Shown here: positions 34,605 to 46,519 of the stretch, piece by piece | Layout: the number at the start of each line of letters is the position of its first letter | Numbering within the stretch: position 1 is the stretch's first letter | Assembly: GCA_963377175.1 (NCBI GenBank) | Contig: CAUJNA010003288.1 | Span: 538,501-602,500, forward strand | DNA from: Effrenium voratum | Lineage: Eukaryota > Sar > Dinophyceae > Suessiales > Symbiodiniaceae | Direction: 5' to 3' | Length of the DNA stretch: 64,000 nucleotides | Position numbers and translations under genes: made by a program | The notes under the pieces: model-generated | The model's database searches: none | What the model saw: only the letters and a program-made list of their open reading frames with translations | What the model was told of the DNA's origin: nothing

Positions 34605-34709
34605 AGAAATCTGTGTTGATAGGGTGCATTATGAATCAGGGAAAGAAATATGTTCAGGAGACATCCCTACACCAGGTGTTTGTGAAGTTGTGTGAATTGC
34701 CTTCTCAAG

Positions 34710-34804
34710 GACTGTTTGAGCAAAGCTCGATCAGCTTCAATGGCCTTTCTGACATCCTCTCTGCCGTTAGGCCATCCTACAAATTGAAGCAGCGAACTGT
34801 CAAG
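34710..34804 (+). CDS. Gene B exon
   Basis: AG at 34708-34709, donor GTAAAC at 34805. Reads LFEQSSISFNGLSDILSAVR then PSYKLKQRTVK. Leaves phase 0, as the next exon needs. Confidence 0.6.
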
Positions 34805-35221
34805 GTAAACTGGATACAGGTTCTGGGGAGTTGCCGTTGATTCCCTTTTGGGCACTTTACGTGGTCAAAGCACATGTTACAGCTCAAAATTGCAGGCAAC
34901 AATTGCCTTGTGCAGTGATTTGTGTGCTGATTAACCTTCCCCGCCCTCAGTTTGTTTGTGTGACAATGCCAACAGGTCCCATAGCCAAAAAACCTGGATG
35001 TCGAGACTTCGACAATGGGGAGACTCATCAATCCTTTGACAAGGACGAGAGCGATGCTGCAAAAAATACTCATGTGGAGCACCATCTTCCCCTATTTGGC
35101 AGAGTTTTGACTGTGGAACCCGCAGTGGTTTTGAAATCGGGCAGCCATTCAACGGCTTGTTGCCTCTGCAACGCGTGACAAAAACTTGGGCCTCGGGGCC
35201 ATCCACCGCTCAACATTTCAG

Positions 35222-35313
35222 GCGGCCGCGCAGTTGGCGGCGCTAGAGGCAGAGTTGGAGGCCGAAGCGGCTGAGCGCAACCCTCGGCCGATGCTTTTAC
35301 AGCTTTGCCCTAT
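35222..35313 (+). CDS. Gene B exon, coiled-coil-like
   Basis: AG at 35220-35221. Reads AAAQLAALEAELEAEAAE then RNPRPMLLQLCP and two bases. GT donor at 35314 gives the phase the next exon requires. The Ala/Glu/Leu pattern suggests a coiled coil. Confidence 0.7.
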
Positions 35314-35692
35314 GTCATCATTGCATCATGTTCCGTTTGCGGCAAGGCAACCTTGCCCTTATTTTAAAAGTCGACTCTGAAGAGAACAGCAATGCATGCA
35401 TATCCATGCGTTGCGAAACTGTGCCGCAACAACTAGGACAACTAAGAAGGCATTGCTGGAATAGGTTGCTTGAAGGAGTAGCTGGTCATTTGTAGATGTG
35501 CAGCGTGGCCTGCCCAGTTGGTCAATGCACAACAATGATTAAGGGCCTGCGTTTTTGGTTGGCCGACGGCTAGCTTTGTAGTTGTTTTGCTTGAGAACAA
35601 AGGGTGCTTGTCAACGGCTTCAGTGCACATGTTTCTCGCAAACAATGCATTTGGACTGACTCATACAAAATGCGTCAAATACAGCGTGCAAG

Positions 35693-35745
35693 GTTTAATG
35701 CTGATCACCTTATGGAGGCAGTGAGGTTCAAGAGTCTTTGCAGGC
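35693..35745 (+). CDS. Gene B exon
   Basis: First base completes ATG of the previous codon. Reads FNADHLMEAVRFKSLCR. GT donor at 35746, phase 1, matching the last exon. Confidence 0.65.
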
Positions 35746-35863
35746 GTTGCAAGGCTGATAGTGTAGTGAGCATGACAGAAACAACTGGAGGGTGCCGTAA
35801 GCAAAACAATGTTGCATGATTCTGGCGGGCAGGCTTACCCAGAGCAGAACAGCTTTTGTTCAG

Positions 35864-36000
35864 GGCAATTATTGAATTTCTTGACCAGTGGACCCGTGAC
35901 ATTCCGTGCTTTGTTGGCTCCGGGGAATGCTAAGTTGGCGTGCAAGGCCTTGGAGGATGTGGCTGAGGACGAGATAAAGAAGCCACTTGGCTTAGATTAG
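35864..36000 (+). CDS. Gene B last exon
   Basis: Strong acceptor (ttttgttcag). Reads QLLNFLTSGPVTFRALLAPG, then NAKLACKALEDVAEDEIKK, then PLGLD and TAG at 35998-36000. An internal GT at 35955 (GAT then GTGGCT) could instead end the exon, but the downstream codons look coding. Confidence 0.65.
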
Positions 36001-36496
36001 AGGGGATACGTTGCGACAGGTGATCAATCATTGATGAACATGATAATTTGTACTTGATCAATTTGTGTTGCTCGTTCTTTGTATGGCCTTATCAAGTGGA
36101 TTCTACAAGAAGTAGTTGTTGTCAATCATTGACATATCGTTTGTACCATTATTGTTGTAATGATGGTAGTTTCTTTTTTAAGAGTCATGTTTGTAGGGTA
36201 ATGCTTGTAGGGTGATGATTGACGGCGACGACGACGCTGGTGGTCGTTGTTAGCTGCTTTGGCTGCTATTGTTACGTTTGTGTGAATTGGCTTGCCTTGG
36301 CTTGGCATCAAAACACATCAATAATGGACACAACAGAAAGCCGCATTGAACAGAAGTAAACAGTCAATGCATAGAGTAGCATGTCAATGCCATACCCACT
36401 AAGCAACGCTAGATTCGCAAATCAGCAACAACTGCACATCACATCACCAACCAGGAAGAAGTGCAAGGCAAGCACATCAGGCAAGTTCATTAGCAG
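36001..36496. other. Intergenic spacer
   Basis: About 500 bases after the gene B stop with no exon seen. It ends at a possible trans-splice acceptor. Confidence 0.45.
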
Positions 36497-36510
36497 ATGG
36501 CTGCTGAAGT
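36497..36510 (+). CDS. Gene C possible first exon
   Basis: ATG directly after an AG (36495-36496). MAAE plus two bases and a GC donor at 36511 match the phase of the exon at 36669. The reading without a splice resembles a signal peptide and is an alternative. Confidence 0.3.
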
Positions 36511-36668
36511 GCTGTTGCTAGTCTTTTTTAGTTGTGTATGTAACTCGCATGTTTCACTGATCCTTTTGATGTTGAATGTAATTTGTTCTGCAGGCAGGGG
36601 ATATAATGCAACAACGATTTCATTTCGGATTGGCATGCCTTGTCGTGTTTCCTGCGTCCAACATCCAG

Positions 36669-36774
36669 ATGGGCTGTGCGATGGGTAGAAGCTGTTTCAC
36701 ACCGCTTGAGGAAAGCAGACGAAGATGAGGCTGCAACTTTGGAAAAGGCGCTCGGGGAGATTGACACAACAGCT
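36669..36774 (+). CDS. Gene C exon
   Basis: AG at 36667-36668, GT donor at 36775. Reads WAVRWVEAVSHRLRKADEDE then AATLEKALGEIDTTA. An upstream in-frame stop fixes the acceptor. Confidence 0.6.
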
Positions 36775-37210
36775 GTAGTACATGCTTGTCCACTAGCTGG
36801 GAGCGGTAGCTCAAACTCATGTCCGCGCCATGTTGGGATGTTGACCAATTGTCGTTCAGCAGCCTTGATTCCACAGCCATTCCAATTTTAGGATCCATGG
36901 CCACCAATCACGGCCAACAACTGTAAAATAGTCGCTGATGCTGTCGTGTTGCCGAGTTTCCGGGAATGCCTTGCTGCGCGCAGATCAACAAGCGCTTCGA
37001 GACAGCGAGACCAGGTTTGAACTCCGAGGTGACTGCTGGCAGGCTAGGAGCGTTTGTGACACGATCAGGCCCCTCTGTTTGCTTGGGGTTGAGAGCTATG
37101 TATTGGGTCCCGAAAACATTGCAATGACCATATGAGCCACGGACAAAACACACGAAGACCACTTTATCAAGGCGGGGTACGTTTTTGCATAACACATGCC
37201 AAAACCATGG

Positions 37211-37242
37211 AAAACGATAAGGTCTCCCCCAAAAACGATAAC
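37211..37242 (+). repeat. 32-bp direct repeat, left copy
   Basis: Identical over 32 bases to 39249-39280. It begins aaaacgataaggtctccccc and ends in acgataac. The two copies bracket the 61-bp satellite. Confidence 0.9.
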
Positions 37243-37330
37243 CCTTAGCTAACACACGGCTCTATAATAACCCCTGCAGTTGCAACTTAGCTAGGGTGGG
37301 ACCCTTGCGTGGCCACCGTACAACGAGAAG

Positions 37331-39234
37331 GCGAGTCGCCACTTTCGAGCTGGAGCTGCCAAGGTGTGCTTCGTAAATACGACGCTTGTACTGAGAAGTT
37401 GCGATTTTCGAGCTGGAGCTGCGGAAGTGTACTTCGCGCACTGGACTTGCACGACAAAGTTGCGATTTTCGAGCTGGAGATGCGGAAGTGTACTTCGCTT
37501 ACTAGACTTGTACTACAAAGTTGCGATTTTCGAGCTGGAGCTGCGGAAGTGTACTTCGCGTACTAGACTTGTACTACAAAGTTTCGATTTTCGAGCGGGA
37601 GCTGCGGAAGTGTACTTCGCGCACACACTTGCACTACCAACTTGCGATTTTCCAGATGCGGAAGTGTACTTTGCGTACTAGGATTGCACTACAAAGTTGC
37701 GATTTTCGAGCTGGAGCTGCGGAAGTGTACTTCGCGTACTAGACTTGTACTACACAGTTGCGATTTTCGAGCTGGAGCTGCGGAAGCGTACTTCGCGTAC
37801 TAGACTTGTACTACAAAGTTGCGATTTTCGAGCTGGAGCTGCGGAAGTGTACTTCGCGTACTAGACTTGTACTACAAAGTTGCGATTTTCGAGCTGGAGA
37901 TGCGGAAGTGTACTTCGCGTACTAGACTTGTACTACAAAGTTGCGATTTTCGAGCTGGAGCTGCGGAAGTGTACTTCGCGTACTAGACTTGTACTACAAA
38001 GTTGCGATTTTCGAGCTGGAGCTGCGGAAGTGTACTTCGCGTACTAGACTTGTACTACAAAGTTGCGATTTTCGAGCTGGAGATGCGGAAGTGTACTTCG
38101 CGTACTAGACTTGTACTACAAAGTTGCGATTTTCGAGCTGGAGCTGCGGAAGTGTACTTCGCGTACTAGACTTGTGCTACAAAGTTGCGATTTTCGAGCT
38201 GGAGATGCGGAAGTGTACTTCGCGTACTAGACTTGTACTACAAAGTTGCGCTTTTCGAGCTGGAGATGTAGAAGTGCGCTTCGCGTACTAGACTTGTACT
38301 ACAAAGTTGCGATTTTCGAGCTGGAGATGTAGAAGTGCGCTTTGCGTACTAGACTTGTACTACAAAGTTGCGATTTTCGAGCTGGAGCTGCGGAAGTGTA
38401 CTTCGCGTACTAGACTTGTACTACAGTTACAAAGTTGCGATTTTCGAGCTGGAGCTGCGGAAGTGTACTTCGCGTACTAGACTTGTGCTACAAAGTTGCG
38501 ATTGAAGTGTACTTCGCTCGCGTACTAGGCTTGTACTACAAAGTTGCAATTTTCGAGCTGGAGCTGCGGAAGTGTACTTCGCGTACTAGACTTGCGCTAC
38601 AAAGTTTCGCTTTTCGAGCTGGAGCTGCAGAAGTGTACTTCGCGTACTAGACTTGTACTGCACAGTTGCGATTTTCGAGCTGGAGCGCTGTGGAAGTGTA
38701 CTTCCCGTGCTAGACTTGTACGACAAAGTTGCGATTTTCGAGCTGGAGCTGCGGAAGTTTACTTCGCGTACTAGACTTGTACTACAAAGTTGCGACTTTC
38801 GAGCTGGAGCTGCGGAAGTGCACTTCGTGAACTAGACTTGTACTACAAAGATGCGATTTTCGATCTGGAGCTGCGGAAGTGTACTTTGCGTACTAGACTT
38901 GTACTACAAAGTTGCGATTTTCGTGCTGGAGATGCGGAAGCGTACTTCGCTTACTAGACTTGTGCTACAAAGTTGCGATTTTCGAGCTGGAGCTGCGGAA
39001 GTGTACTTCGTACTACAAAGTTGCGATTTTCGAGCTGGAGCTGCGGAAGTGTATTTCGCGTACTAGACTTGTACTAGAAAGTTGCGATTTTCGAGTTGGA
39101 GATGTGGAAGTGTACTTCTCGTACTATAGACTTGTACTACACAGTTGCGATTTCCGAGCTGGAGATGCGGAAGTGTACTTCGCGTACTAGAATTGCACTA
39201 CAAAGTTGGGATTTTCGAGCCGGATCTGCCAAAG
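37331..39234 (+). repeat. 61-bp satellite array, about 31 copies
   Basis: The unit runs acaaagttgcgattttcgag, then ctggagctgcggaagtgtac, then ttcgcgtactagacttgtact. The spacing between ctagacttg copies is 61 in the regular part. Variants include ctggagatgcgg and gatgtagaagtgcgctt, and a few units are truncated (about 38505 and 39010). Because 61 is not a multiple of 3 the frame shifts each copy, giving repeat-derived open frames that end in a TAG. Not a gene. Confidence 0.95.
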
Positions 39235-39248
39235 TTCGAAAACACTGT

Positions 39249-39280
39249 AAAACGATAAGGTCTCCCCCAAAAACGATAAC
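39249..39280 (+). repeat. 32-bp direct repeat, right copy
   Basis: Exact copy of 37211-37242, directly after the last satellite unit. Confidence 0.9.
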
Positions 39281-39959
39281 GTTCAAAAAAGTACTAGGGC
39301 CAAGTAAAGTGTTTCGTCCGCTCTTCATATGCTGCACAGCTCGAAAAGGGATACTCATATACATAGTGTTGACCGCAGGACTTCCATTGTTGCAGTGGTT
39401 TTAGACACGTGTTTTATTTTTTGACCGGCTGGTAGTTCATTTCTGTCGCTCTAGGGCCTTTCATCAAATGCAGCTGAACATATTTGAATTTGAATGTCTA
39501 CACGTGTTTTGCACTCCCGATGGCAAATGACCTATGGTTGTAGCTGGGTCAAGCCATTCTGCCGACTTCAACCTGGCAGCCATCAATGAATTGAAGTGTT
39601 AGGCAAAGGTCAGGGCTCGTTTTTGCGAGCCAACCAAATCATGACGAAGTTAGCTCCCGCGCCGGGGTTGATACGACTCTGTATAAGCACCACCTGCCTG
39701 CCTAGTCTTCCCATCCTTACCTGACTCTCACAGCAGATTGGGCTAGACACCTGGTTGATTGTGGCAGTCCCACATTGTTGCGGCAACATCCACAAACGCG
39801 ATGTGAGCAACAGTGCAGACTCTCTGCCATGAAGGATATGTGTTGCGTGTGCCGTATTGCGGGAAGCGGGGCATGAGGGAAACAAGATCTTCCAATCCTT
39901 TGGTCAGCCAAAAGTTTTGCTTGATTTGTTGACAGCATGTGGTTTTGAAGCACTGCCAG

Positions 39960-40070
39960 GGGTGCAGAGTCCCTGGGTGTGGAGGGCCGAGTGGCGGTCT
40001 GCGGCTGCGGAGAGACGCTACAGCTGCTGGTGGAGCGGCTGAAGAAGGAGGCGCCTCGGCGATGGCGCTG
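39960..40070 (+). CDS. Gene C exon
   Basis: AG at 39958-39959, GT donor at 40071. Reads GAESLGVEGRVAVCGCGETL then QLLVERLKKEAPRRWR. Two other frames are open but less protein-like. Confidence 0.55.
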
Positions 40071-40237
40071 GTGATGTTTGCCGCCGTGAACCAGGGCTGC
40101 GTTTATTGCTTTCCTTTTGGTGCCCCGTGCAATATCACATGCAGGGCGAAAAAGGATATATTTTTTTTCTCTCAAGACAGGGCGTGGCAATCTACGCCAT
40201 CCCGTGCACATTGTGTTCTTCAAAAACACGTGCTCAG

Positions 40238-40438
40238 TTGAAGTGCCAGGAACACAGTTTTTTGGTTCACTCTTGAGGGAGCAAATGAGCAGATGGCGAG
40301 AAGAGGAGCCTCTTAGCAAACATGAGACCCGAAACCACCTGTCTATGAGGCTGTATCAGGATCCCGGTTTAGCTGGATTGCCGGCATGCAAATTCACGCT
40401 TCAGATATCTGAAAGGCCTCGCCTTCAACTGTTCATAG
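40238..40438 (+). CDS. Gene C exon
   Basis: AG at 40236-40237, GT donor at 40439. Reads EVPGTQFFGSLLREQMSRWR, then EEEPLSKHETRNHLSMRLYQ, then PACKFTLQISERPRLQLFI. It is 66 codons long and one of the firmest exons of the locus. Confidence 0.65.
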
Positions 40439-41089
40439 GTAGTGTCTTTATCACGTGCTCTCCATGTCCCCCATGATCTTGGAGGTGAAGCATGAACCAG
40501 CCGGTGGCGGAGGGGTGATCACAATATGTTGGTGTTCAAGGACTCTTGCCATAGAGCATAATATGTACAATTCCAGGGCGGCCCTGGCTCAGACAGGGGC
40601 CGCTGTGTTGCAAGCCAAGTGGTTGGACTGCCTCTGTTTTTTTGGCGGTGCTTCTAATTGCCAAATGAAGAGCATCATGTTTAATTACAATGATGACTGA
40701 GGAGAGCGAACAAGAAGAATAGACAGGCTAGCAAATGTCAGGCATGAAACATTGAATGACACCACGCCCTTCGGGACAATGTTGATGGGTGAAGCCTATC
40801 AGCACCAGCATACATTGAGATTTGCTTTGCATTGCGATTGATTGATCTTATCAAGGCCTTTTGAACTGCTGCACATACAGTTTGATTTTGAAATTGCATG
40901 AATTGCATCGCTTGACTGACTTGAACGGTCCTCGATTTGGGATCCCAAAAGCAGCTTTGATTGTCCAGAGCCTTGAGATCCCAAAAGGATCGAACCCCGA
41001 CAAGGCAAAGCTTTGCTTCGCAGGAGTGAGAGACTCCGAAAAAGTCAAGTGTTCACGTTTATACTGGGAGAAGCAACTGCCACAGCCAG

Positions 41090-41143
41090 CAGCCACCGGA
41101 GGCATCCGAGAACCAGCAGCCGGTTGTTTTAGACTTGGAGGAG
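41090..41143 (+). CDS. Gene C exon
   Basis: AG at 41088-41089, GT donor at 41144. QPPEASENQQPVVLDLEE, 18 whole codons. Confidence 0.5.
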
Positions 41144-41565
41144 GTTTCCAGGCTGCGGGATGTCTGGGGATCCGGGAAGATGTGACACGTTGGGTTGGAA
41201 GCCAACATGAGTTCTCAATTCAGCGTTCGAGACGGTATCATCCCTGGACGGCATTCCACTGAGCTCTGCGGGTGCCTATTGCCGCAGTGTCATCGTTGAG
41301 AGCAAGGTGTCTTGACAGATTTGAAGCGCGATTGCTGACAACTTTCTGGCTCAAGCTCGCAGCCGCTGACTGCAGCAAGACCTGAAACCTTGTATTCTTT
41401 GCACACCTCAATGCTTGCTTGCTGGCCATCTCGCAAAAACCACTTGCTCAAGCAGCCAAGCTCGAGCAGTCCCCAATGCTAGATCAAGCTCACAACAAGT
41501 CTCAGACCCAGTGGCGTTGTCCATCCGAGCTTGGGATCCGATTCGACTCCAAGGCCCTTTGCCAG

Positions 41566-41692
41566 AGGCGGGACAAAAGGGGTTGCCGCAACTCTTTGCG
41601 AGGTGCGAGCCGGGGATGGCATGTTCGCCTTGAAACTGTGTAGGATTGTGGAAGGGCTGTTTCTGTTGTACAACAGGTTGACGGGGCTGGGA
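41566..41692 (+). CDS. Gene C exon
   Basis: AG at 41564-41565 and canonical donor GTGAGT at 41693. Reads GGTKGVAATLCEVRAGDGMF, then ALKLCRIVEGLFLLYNRLTG. Other frames over the first half are also open. Confidence 0.5.
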
Positions 41693-42703
41693 GTGAGTGA
41701 ATGTGCTGCAACCATCATTGCTGTTGAGGCAAATAGAATCGTCTCGCTTCTTGCCACCGCTCTCCGCAGGTCTGCCTCTGCGCCAATGAGCTCAAAAAAG
41801 GAGGGGCGCTGGTGATCGTCCTCCAAGTAAAGACACGGTCCAGTGGGCGTCCTGCGCGCAACATACGTGCCGTTTAGCCTTGCGAGGCTGTGAGGTGAAC
41901 GGAAACTAGGTAGCACCACAGCAAGCCACAGACCAATGCTGTGAACAGGTTCCGTTGAGTGTGGTCTTTAGAGGTCATGTTTACCAGAGGCAGCCTGCAA
42001 AAGCGGCTGACTCCAACAACACCATGTTTCCCGCTGCGGGCCCTCTGCGTGTTGGCGCCCGAGTGAAATCGGGCCCGAGCAAATTGTCAGTTGCCACGAT
42101 GATAGGACATTACTTCCTTTACTGTGCCATGTGATCAAATGCAGCTACTCGTATTCGAAAGCTTTGCTTGCAGTGGCCAAGACTTTAATGCGCGTGCTTT
42201 TGCAAAGGCATTCTCAGTGCATAAGCTTGGTTTGCTCAGTAGTCATGCTTGCTTCTGAGCAATGTGCACAGCTAGGAGTTCATGGGGAATCTAAAATGGG
42301 GTTGCTCAACGATTGCAGTCATTACCAGGTGCGTCGTCAACCATTCTGCAGCGTGAATGTGCATCCATGGCTCACGTGCCAATTGTTGCAAGTTCCAAGG
42401 CTTCAAGTACGAGTACGCGAGTGTTGGATGTGCATTTATGCTAAGATACTATGATGTTCTCGGTTTGGTGTACCTGCTGCATCTCAAGAGGTCGCCCACG
42501 CAGAATGTAAGTAAGGGCATTCACACACCTTTGAAGGGCAACCTTTTAAAGCTCTCCGACATCTGAATCTGCTGACAGACTGCAACTTAGCATGCTTCTT
42601 CAGGGAAGAAGTGGAGTTGGCACTGCCCGTCGACAGAGGTGAACATGCTCCCACTTTTCGAGCATGGGGCTCCTGAACAGGCTTCGTAACCTCATGCCCT
42701 CAG

Positions 42704-42797
42704 TTCTTCTGAAAGCGACAGTGTCTAACGTGGTTTGGGTTGTTTTACCCTCACGAACTCACTGGAAGCTGTGGCACGCATTTGAAGATAATGACAG
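42704..42797 (+). CDS. Gene C exon
   Basis: AG at 42702-42703, GT donor at 42798. Reads LLKATVSNVVWVVLPSRTHW then KLWHAFEDND. Leaves two bases completed by the next exon. Confidence 0.6.
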
Positions 42798-42916
42798 GTT
42801 CCATGACCATCTGCGAAGGGTAGATTCTAGCGTGTCCCTGTGCCAAAGAAATCAAGTTCCACAGTGACCCAAGAAAGATGCGCAGGAGTGGCTGGTGCCT
42901 AACATGGCGCTGGCAG

Positions 42917-43038
42917 AGGCTCGCTCAGCCGGGAGCCCCTACAGTTGGCTGCAGTGTGGCAGCTTCCCATTTTGCACTCCACTGACATCGCTTGCTTCGT
43001 CTCGCGGCACGGCACGGCACAGCTGCAGCATGCCTTGT
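42917..43038 (+). CDS. Gene C exon
   Basis: Frame selected by phase: GSLSREPLQLAAVWQLPILH then STDIACFVSRHGTAQLQHAL. AG at 42915-42916, GT donor at 43039. Confidence 0.55.
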
Positions 43039-43140
43039 GTGGCTGAGGCCTCATTGCCGACGCTTCCCTTTCACGGGTGCTTGCCTCAGATTCGACGTTC
43101 ACATGGCGTGCCGCTGCTGGAGCTTTGACCTTACATCAAT

Positions 43141-43205
43141 ATACTCTGCATATCTCAATGTATATATTGTGCATACACATGTATATAAGATGTTATATAT
43201 AAATA
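43141..43205. repeat. AT-rich TATA-type tract
   Basis: Repeated atata and tacatgtatata words; simple sequence in an intron. Confidence 0.6.
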
Positions 43206-43639
43206 TGTACTGATCATGTATTTGCATAGCTGCGATAGGGATGCCATCATTGTAGGTGGGTATTGTCACCAGGTTTGCTATACAGTAAATGCGTGACGAT
43301 ACGTGGATGTCTTGTTGTATTCACGACGTTTGATGAAAATCTGCTGTTGTGCTCAGATGTACTACGTAAAATGCCAACGCCCGCAAGACGTAGCAATAGA
43401 CAACACATATAGTATATAGACGTGCACAGCCTAACATTTGCGTCATGGTACTGGTTGGACGTTGTCGCAAACGCCGCAATTGATGGCAACAACAGATGTG
43501 GAGGTTTGCCTCGATTTAGAATGGGCAGCCGGTTATTATATGATACTCAGATTTGATTCATCATATTCTCCCACCGATATGACAATGTTTGACAGTCTAG
43601 AAATGATTGCCCATCATTCACAGTTTGGCTTCTTTGCAG

Positions 43640-43707
43640 ATGAGCTTAGCAAGCAAGTCGCGCTGGGCATCCCAGGCCGCTGCGGCCCGGCTTCACTAAA
43701 CCGGAAG
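43640..43707 (+). CDS. Gene C exon
   Basis: AG at 43638-43639. Enters in phase 1 as the previous exon requires. Reads ELSKQVALGIPGRCGPASLN then RK. GT donor at 43708. The frame stays open to 44037, so the exon may be longer (VLAWTFGLRASTALFWQLGK). Confidence 0.5.
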
Positions 43708-46426
43708 GTCCTCGCATGGACCTTCGGCCTGCGCGCTTCAACGGCTCTCTTCTGGCAACTGGGCAAGGAATCGGATGTAGACACAGCTCAAAGGAGACAT
43801 CCCTCAAGATTGATATCTCCAAAAGGAAGCCGAGACAGAGTCATGTTGGTTACTGATATGTTGTGGGTTTGTTACACACTCATTGCTTCCGAGTGTCTGT
43901 GGCGCTCTGCATTGAACTTCTGTTGCGAGCATAAGCTGGGTTTGCAGCCAGTGATGGCACATTCCGTCTCAAGCCCTGGTGTGGGATTAGTCCGCCGGAC
44001 TGCCCGTGAAGTATCGCAATCAAACCATAATTCATAAAGTGGTGCAGGCGGGGGCGTTTGCAATCCTCGACCACAGTGGATTGAAGTGTGAAGGGTATTT
44101 TGCACGCCCGTGAGCTTGCCTGAAGTGGTCGGCTGGGGTGAGGTGCTTGACCCGCTGGATGGATTCTAAAAACGTGTCTTAAGGACATTTATCCAGCAGG
44201 TTGGACCTTCGTGCCGGCTAACTGAAATGTTGATGTGGTTTAGTCTTGCAGTCTGAATGAGACACCCGTGTTAATCAGTGGGGAAATGAACAGTTGCTCG
44301 CATGAGCTTGCCTCAACGTAATATCCCACACTGGGCAACGGTCTTTCTGTGGCCTGTAGAGTACGGGGGGTACCCACTTACAGTCGCAAGCTGGATTGCC
44401 AATTTTGCTGCGTAGTGGCCACAGCGGCATGAATGGTATGCCTTGCGTGGCAAGTCACCAGTGTAAGAACCGCAGGCACATGTCACGTCACTTTCCGCCA
44501 TGCTGGACAGCATAACATTAGAAAGGTCTGACTTTTTTCATTTGCTAGGCTTCAATCGTTATGTTAAGACCACACATGTGGTGCTTTGAGAAAGAAACCC
44601 TCACCACTATATGATGCTCTCATGTATGAGTCACTCCAACTCCACCAAGGCTCCGTCGCCTGGCATCAACGCCGCTGCCTCTTTCCACGAGGCGAGGAGA
44701 TGTATCAAATCTTGAGGGGCTCGTGTCAGATTTGTTATGCTATGTAGTTTCCTTCAGTGTATTGTAATGCATTATATGGATGACCATGGTTTGTCTAGGC
44801 ATTGGACGAATTACGCCCCTCTATGAATTAGTAGTTATTTCCCCCTCTTGCTGGCTATTCTTCCCTGCGCTGTCCAGTCCCAGGCCCTGATTTATTGGGG
44901 CATTCGGATGTTAGAACTTTGCCCTGCCCCAGGCTCCTTTTCCCAGCCCTCTCCCAGAGCTGCCTGCCAGCTGGCTAATGTGTGGCCACAGGTGGCTGCA
45001 ACTATGCGCAAATGATACCTTCAGCGATTATGATTTAGGCACCTTCTGGAAAGGTGCACGATGTTGATTTGCGTTAGCGTGGCAAAGGGGGACTCCATTC
45101 GGACAGGGACCGATATGGCGCATTATTGAAACCTGGGACTTCCGGTTGACGAGCGGCGAGCTTGTTCTTCTTCAAAATGGTATGTTATCAGGAGGGATCG
45201 GGGTGCGGGGGGTATTCACTGTGAGGAATATTTGTGTGTGTTGTTGAGTCGGCAGCGCTTCTTGGCACGCTTCGTGCCATTGCGTGAGCTTTTGTGGCTT
45301 CATGTGTATGTTCGTGGACAAATTGAGCACAATTTCGAACGCCACTAGCAGATGTCCCCGAACACTTGCCAGGGAGCCGTAACCATTCCTCTTACCGGCA
45401 GTTTGAAGCGCAGCGAGTCAGAGGCACTCTTACACTGCAACTTTGAGGATGAAACCGGGGCAAGCAATGCTTTGGATAAAGAAAAACACCTAAATACCAT
45501 GGTTGAGCAAAACTGAGAAGGGAAGCTTTCCGGGTGAATTCAATCTATGACTCAGCTCAAATGTTGAGATTCGTTGAGTGTCGCCATTACATATGATGAG
45601 GTGTTTTGGCTTGCGAACATGCTGACAATGCTGAGGCTTCAAGCAAGTGCCGTAGGCACATGAACTCACCTCGAAGCCGCTGGCAGGCGCACTACACTGC
45701 GAATGTGTGCAGGCCCCATCCTTAGCTGTACATAAATCGCTGCGTGCAGTTGGTGGAACGCCCTCACCTGGAAATTGATCACACAGCCTTAGTGAAGGAC
45801 CAAAGGATATTGGCTCGTGCAGTCTAGTTGGTCTCTGGAAGGTTGCTTCACTCGGAGGGAGAATGTGAGTTGCCAACACGAGCGAGAAATGACGAGAGCT
45901 CTGTTTCAGACCTTTTTGTAGAATTTGGTTCAGCTTCGTCAGGTTCAAGAACCGCGGGCTCGCAGTGCCATTTGCCGATGCCTTAAAACCGTGATTGAAG
46001 TCGCGCACGTGGCGCACAAGGGCAGGAGGTTGGTTAAGTGAGCCAGAAAGGATGACTCAGGTGGCAGAATGCACCCTCAACCCGCTGTTAATAAATGTCA
46101 TTTTCGGTGGAGTCCACTTCAAGTGGGCAATGTGATTAGTGCGGTCCTCTGGACAAATCCGATTTCATTCTGATTCAATGGGCTGCTCTCGTTGCCCTGA
46201 CACATGTCTGATAATGTGCGACTTCTGGTTGCAGCACTGCAGCAGAGCGGGGTCCTACGTTGGCAATGTGCGAGTAGGTGAGGATGCGCATTATACCTGA
46301 ATGCCTGATGTATTTTTACTTGTTTAGTGTTTATTGGTCACTAACAAGAAGGAAGGACATGGCTTTAAGCATGCTGATTGCTTGTTCCCGGGAGACAAGC
46401 GACAGGCGACTGCCTACGACACGCAG
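43708..46426. other. Long stretch without a supported exon
   Basis: 2.7 kb, probably intron of gene C. Apart from the open continuation to 44037 nothing convincing was seen on either strand. Confidence 0.4.
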
Positions 46427-46519
46427 GAGATCCCAAGAATTTCCAGCGCTGCACGGCCAGAGGATGGGCGGACAGGGGACATCGAGATGTCTCTAAGTTG
46501 GGCTGTCCCAAAACGTTTG
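46427..46519 (+). CDS. Gene C exon
   Basis: AG at 46425-46426, GT donor at 46520. Reads EIPRISSAARPEDGRTGDIE then MSLSWAVPKRL. Confidence 0.55.

Larger units (their letters stand above)
23220..36000 (+). other. Gene locus B: unknown protein
   Basis: About 17 + strand exons from a proposed ATG at 23239 to a TAG at 35998-36000. The last four (34710, 35222, 35693, 35864) join in phase without conflict and give a charged, partly coiled-coil C-terminus (AAAQLAALEAELEAEAAE) ending EDEIKKPLGLD. The middle includes a segment with GWFPRRL that recalls SH3-like domains. A further chain of three (30722, 31434, 31544) also fits. Other joins have phase gaps, so exons are missing or misplaced. I do not recognise the protein family. 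It starts about 360 bases after the JmjC gene and ends about 500 before gene C. Confidence 0.5.

Noticed and set aside
34970..35110. Possible ABC-transporter-like fragment (TMGRLINPLT in one frame, DKDESDAAK in another)
   Set aside because: It needs a frameshift to resemble the family and lies in an intron of gene B. Similarity is too short.
37331..39234. CRISPR array
   Set aside because: Units are directly contiguous without variable spacers, and the context is eukaryotic.
37309..39404. Several 60-105 codon frames rich in FELELRKCTS or AEVYFAY
   Set aside because: They come from the 61-bp satellite, whose period shifts the frame each copy. No gene is implied.
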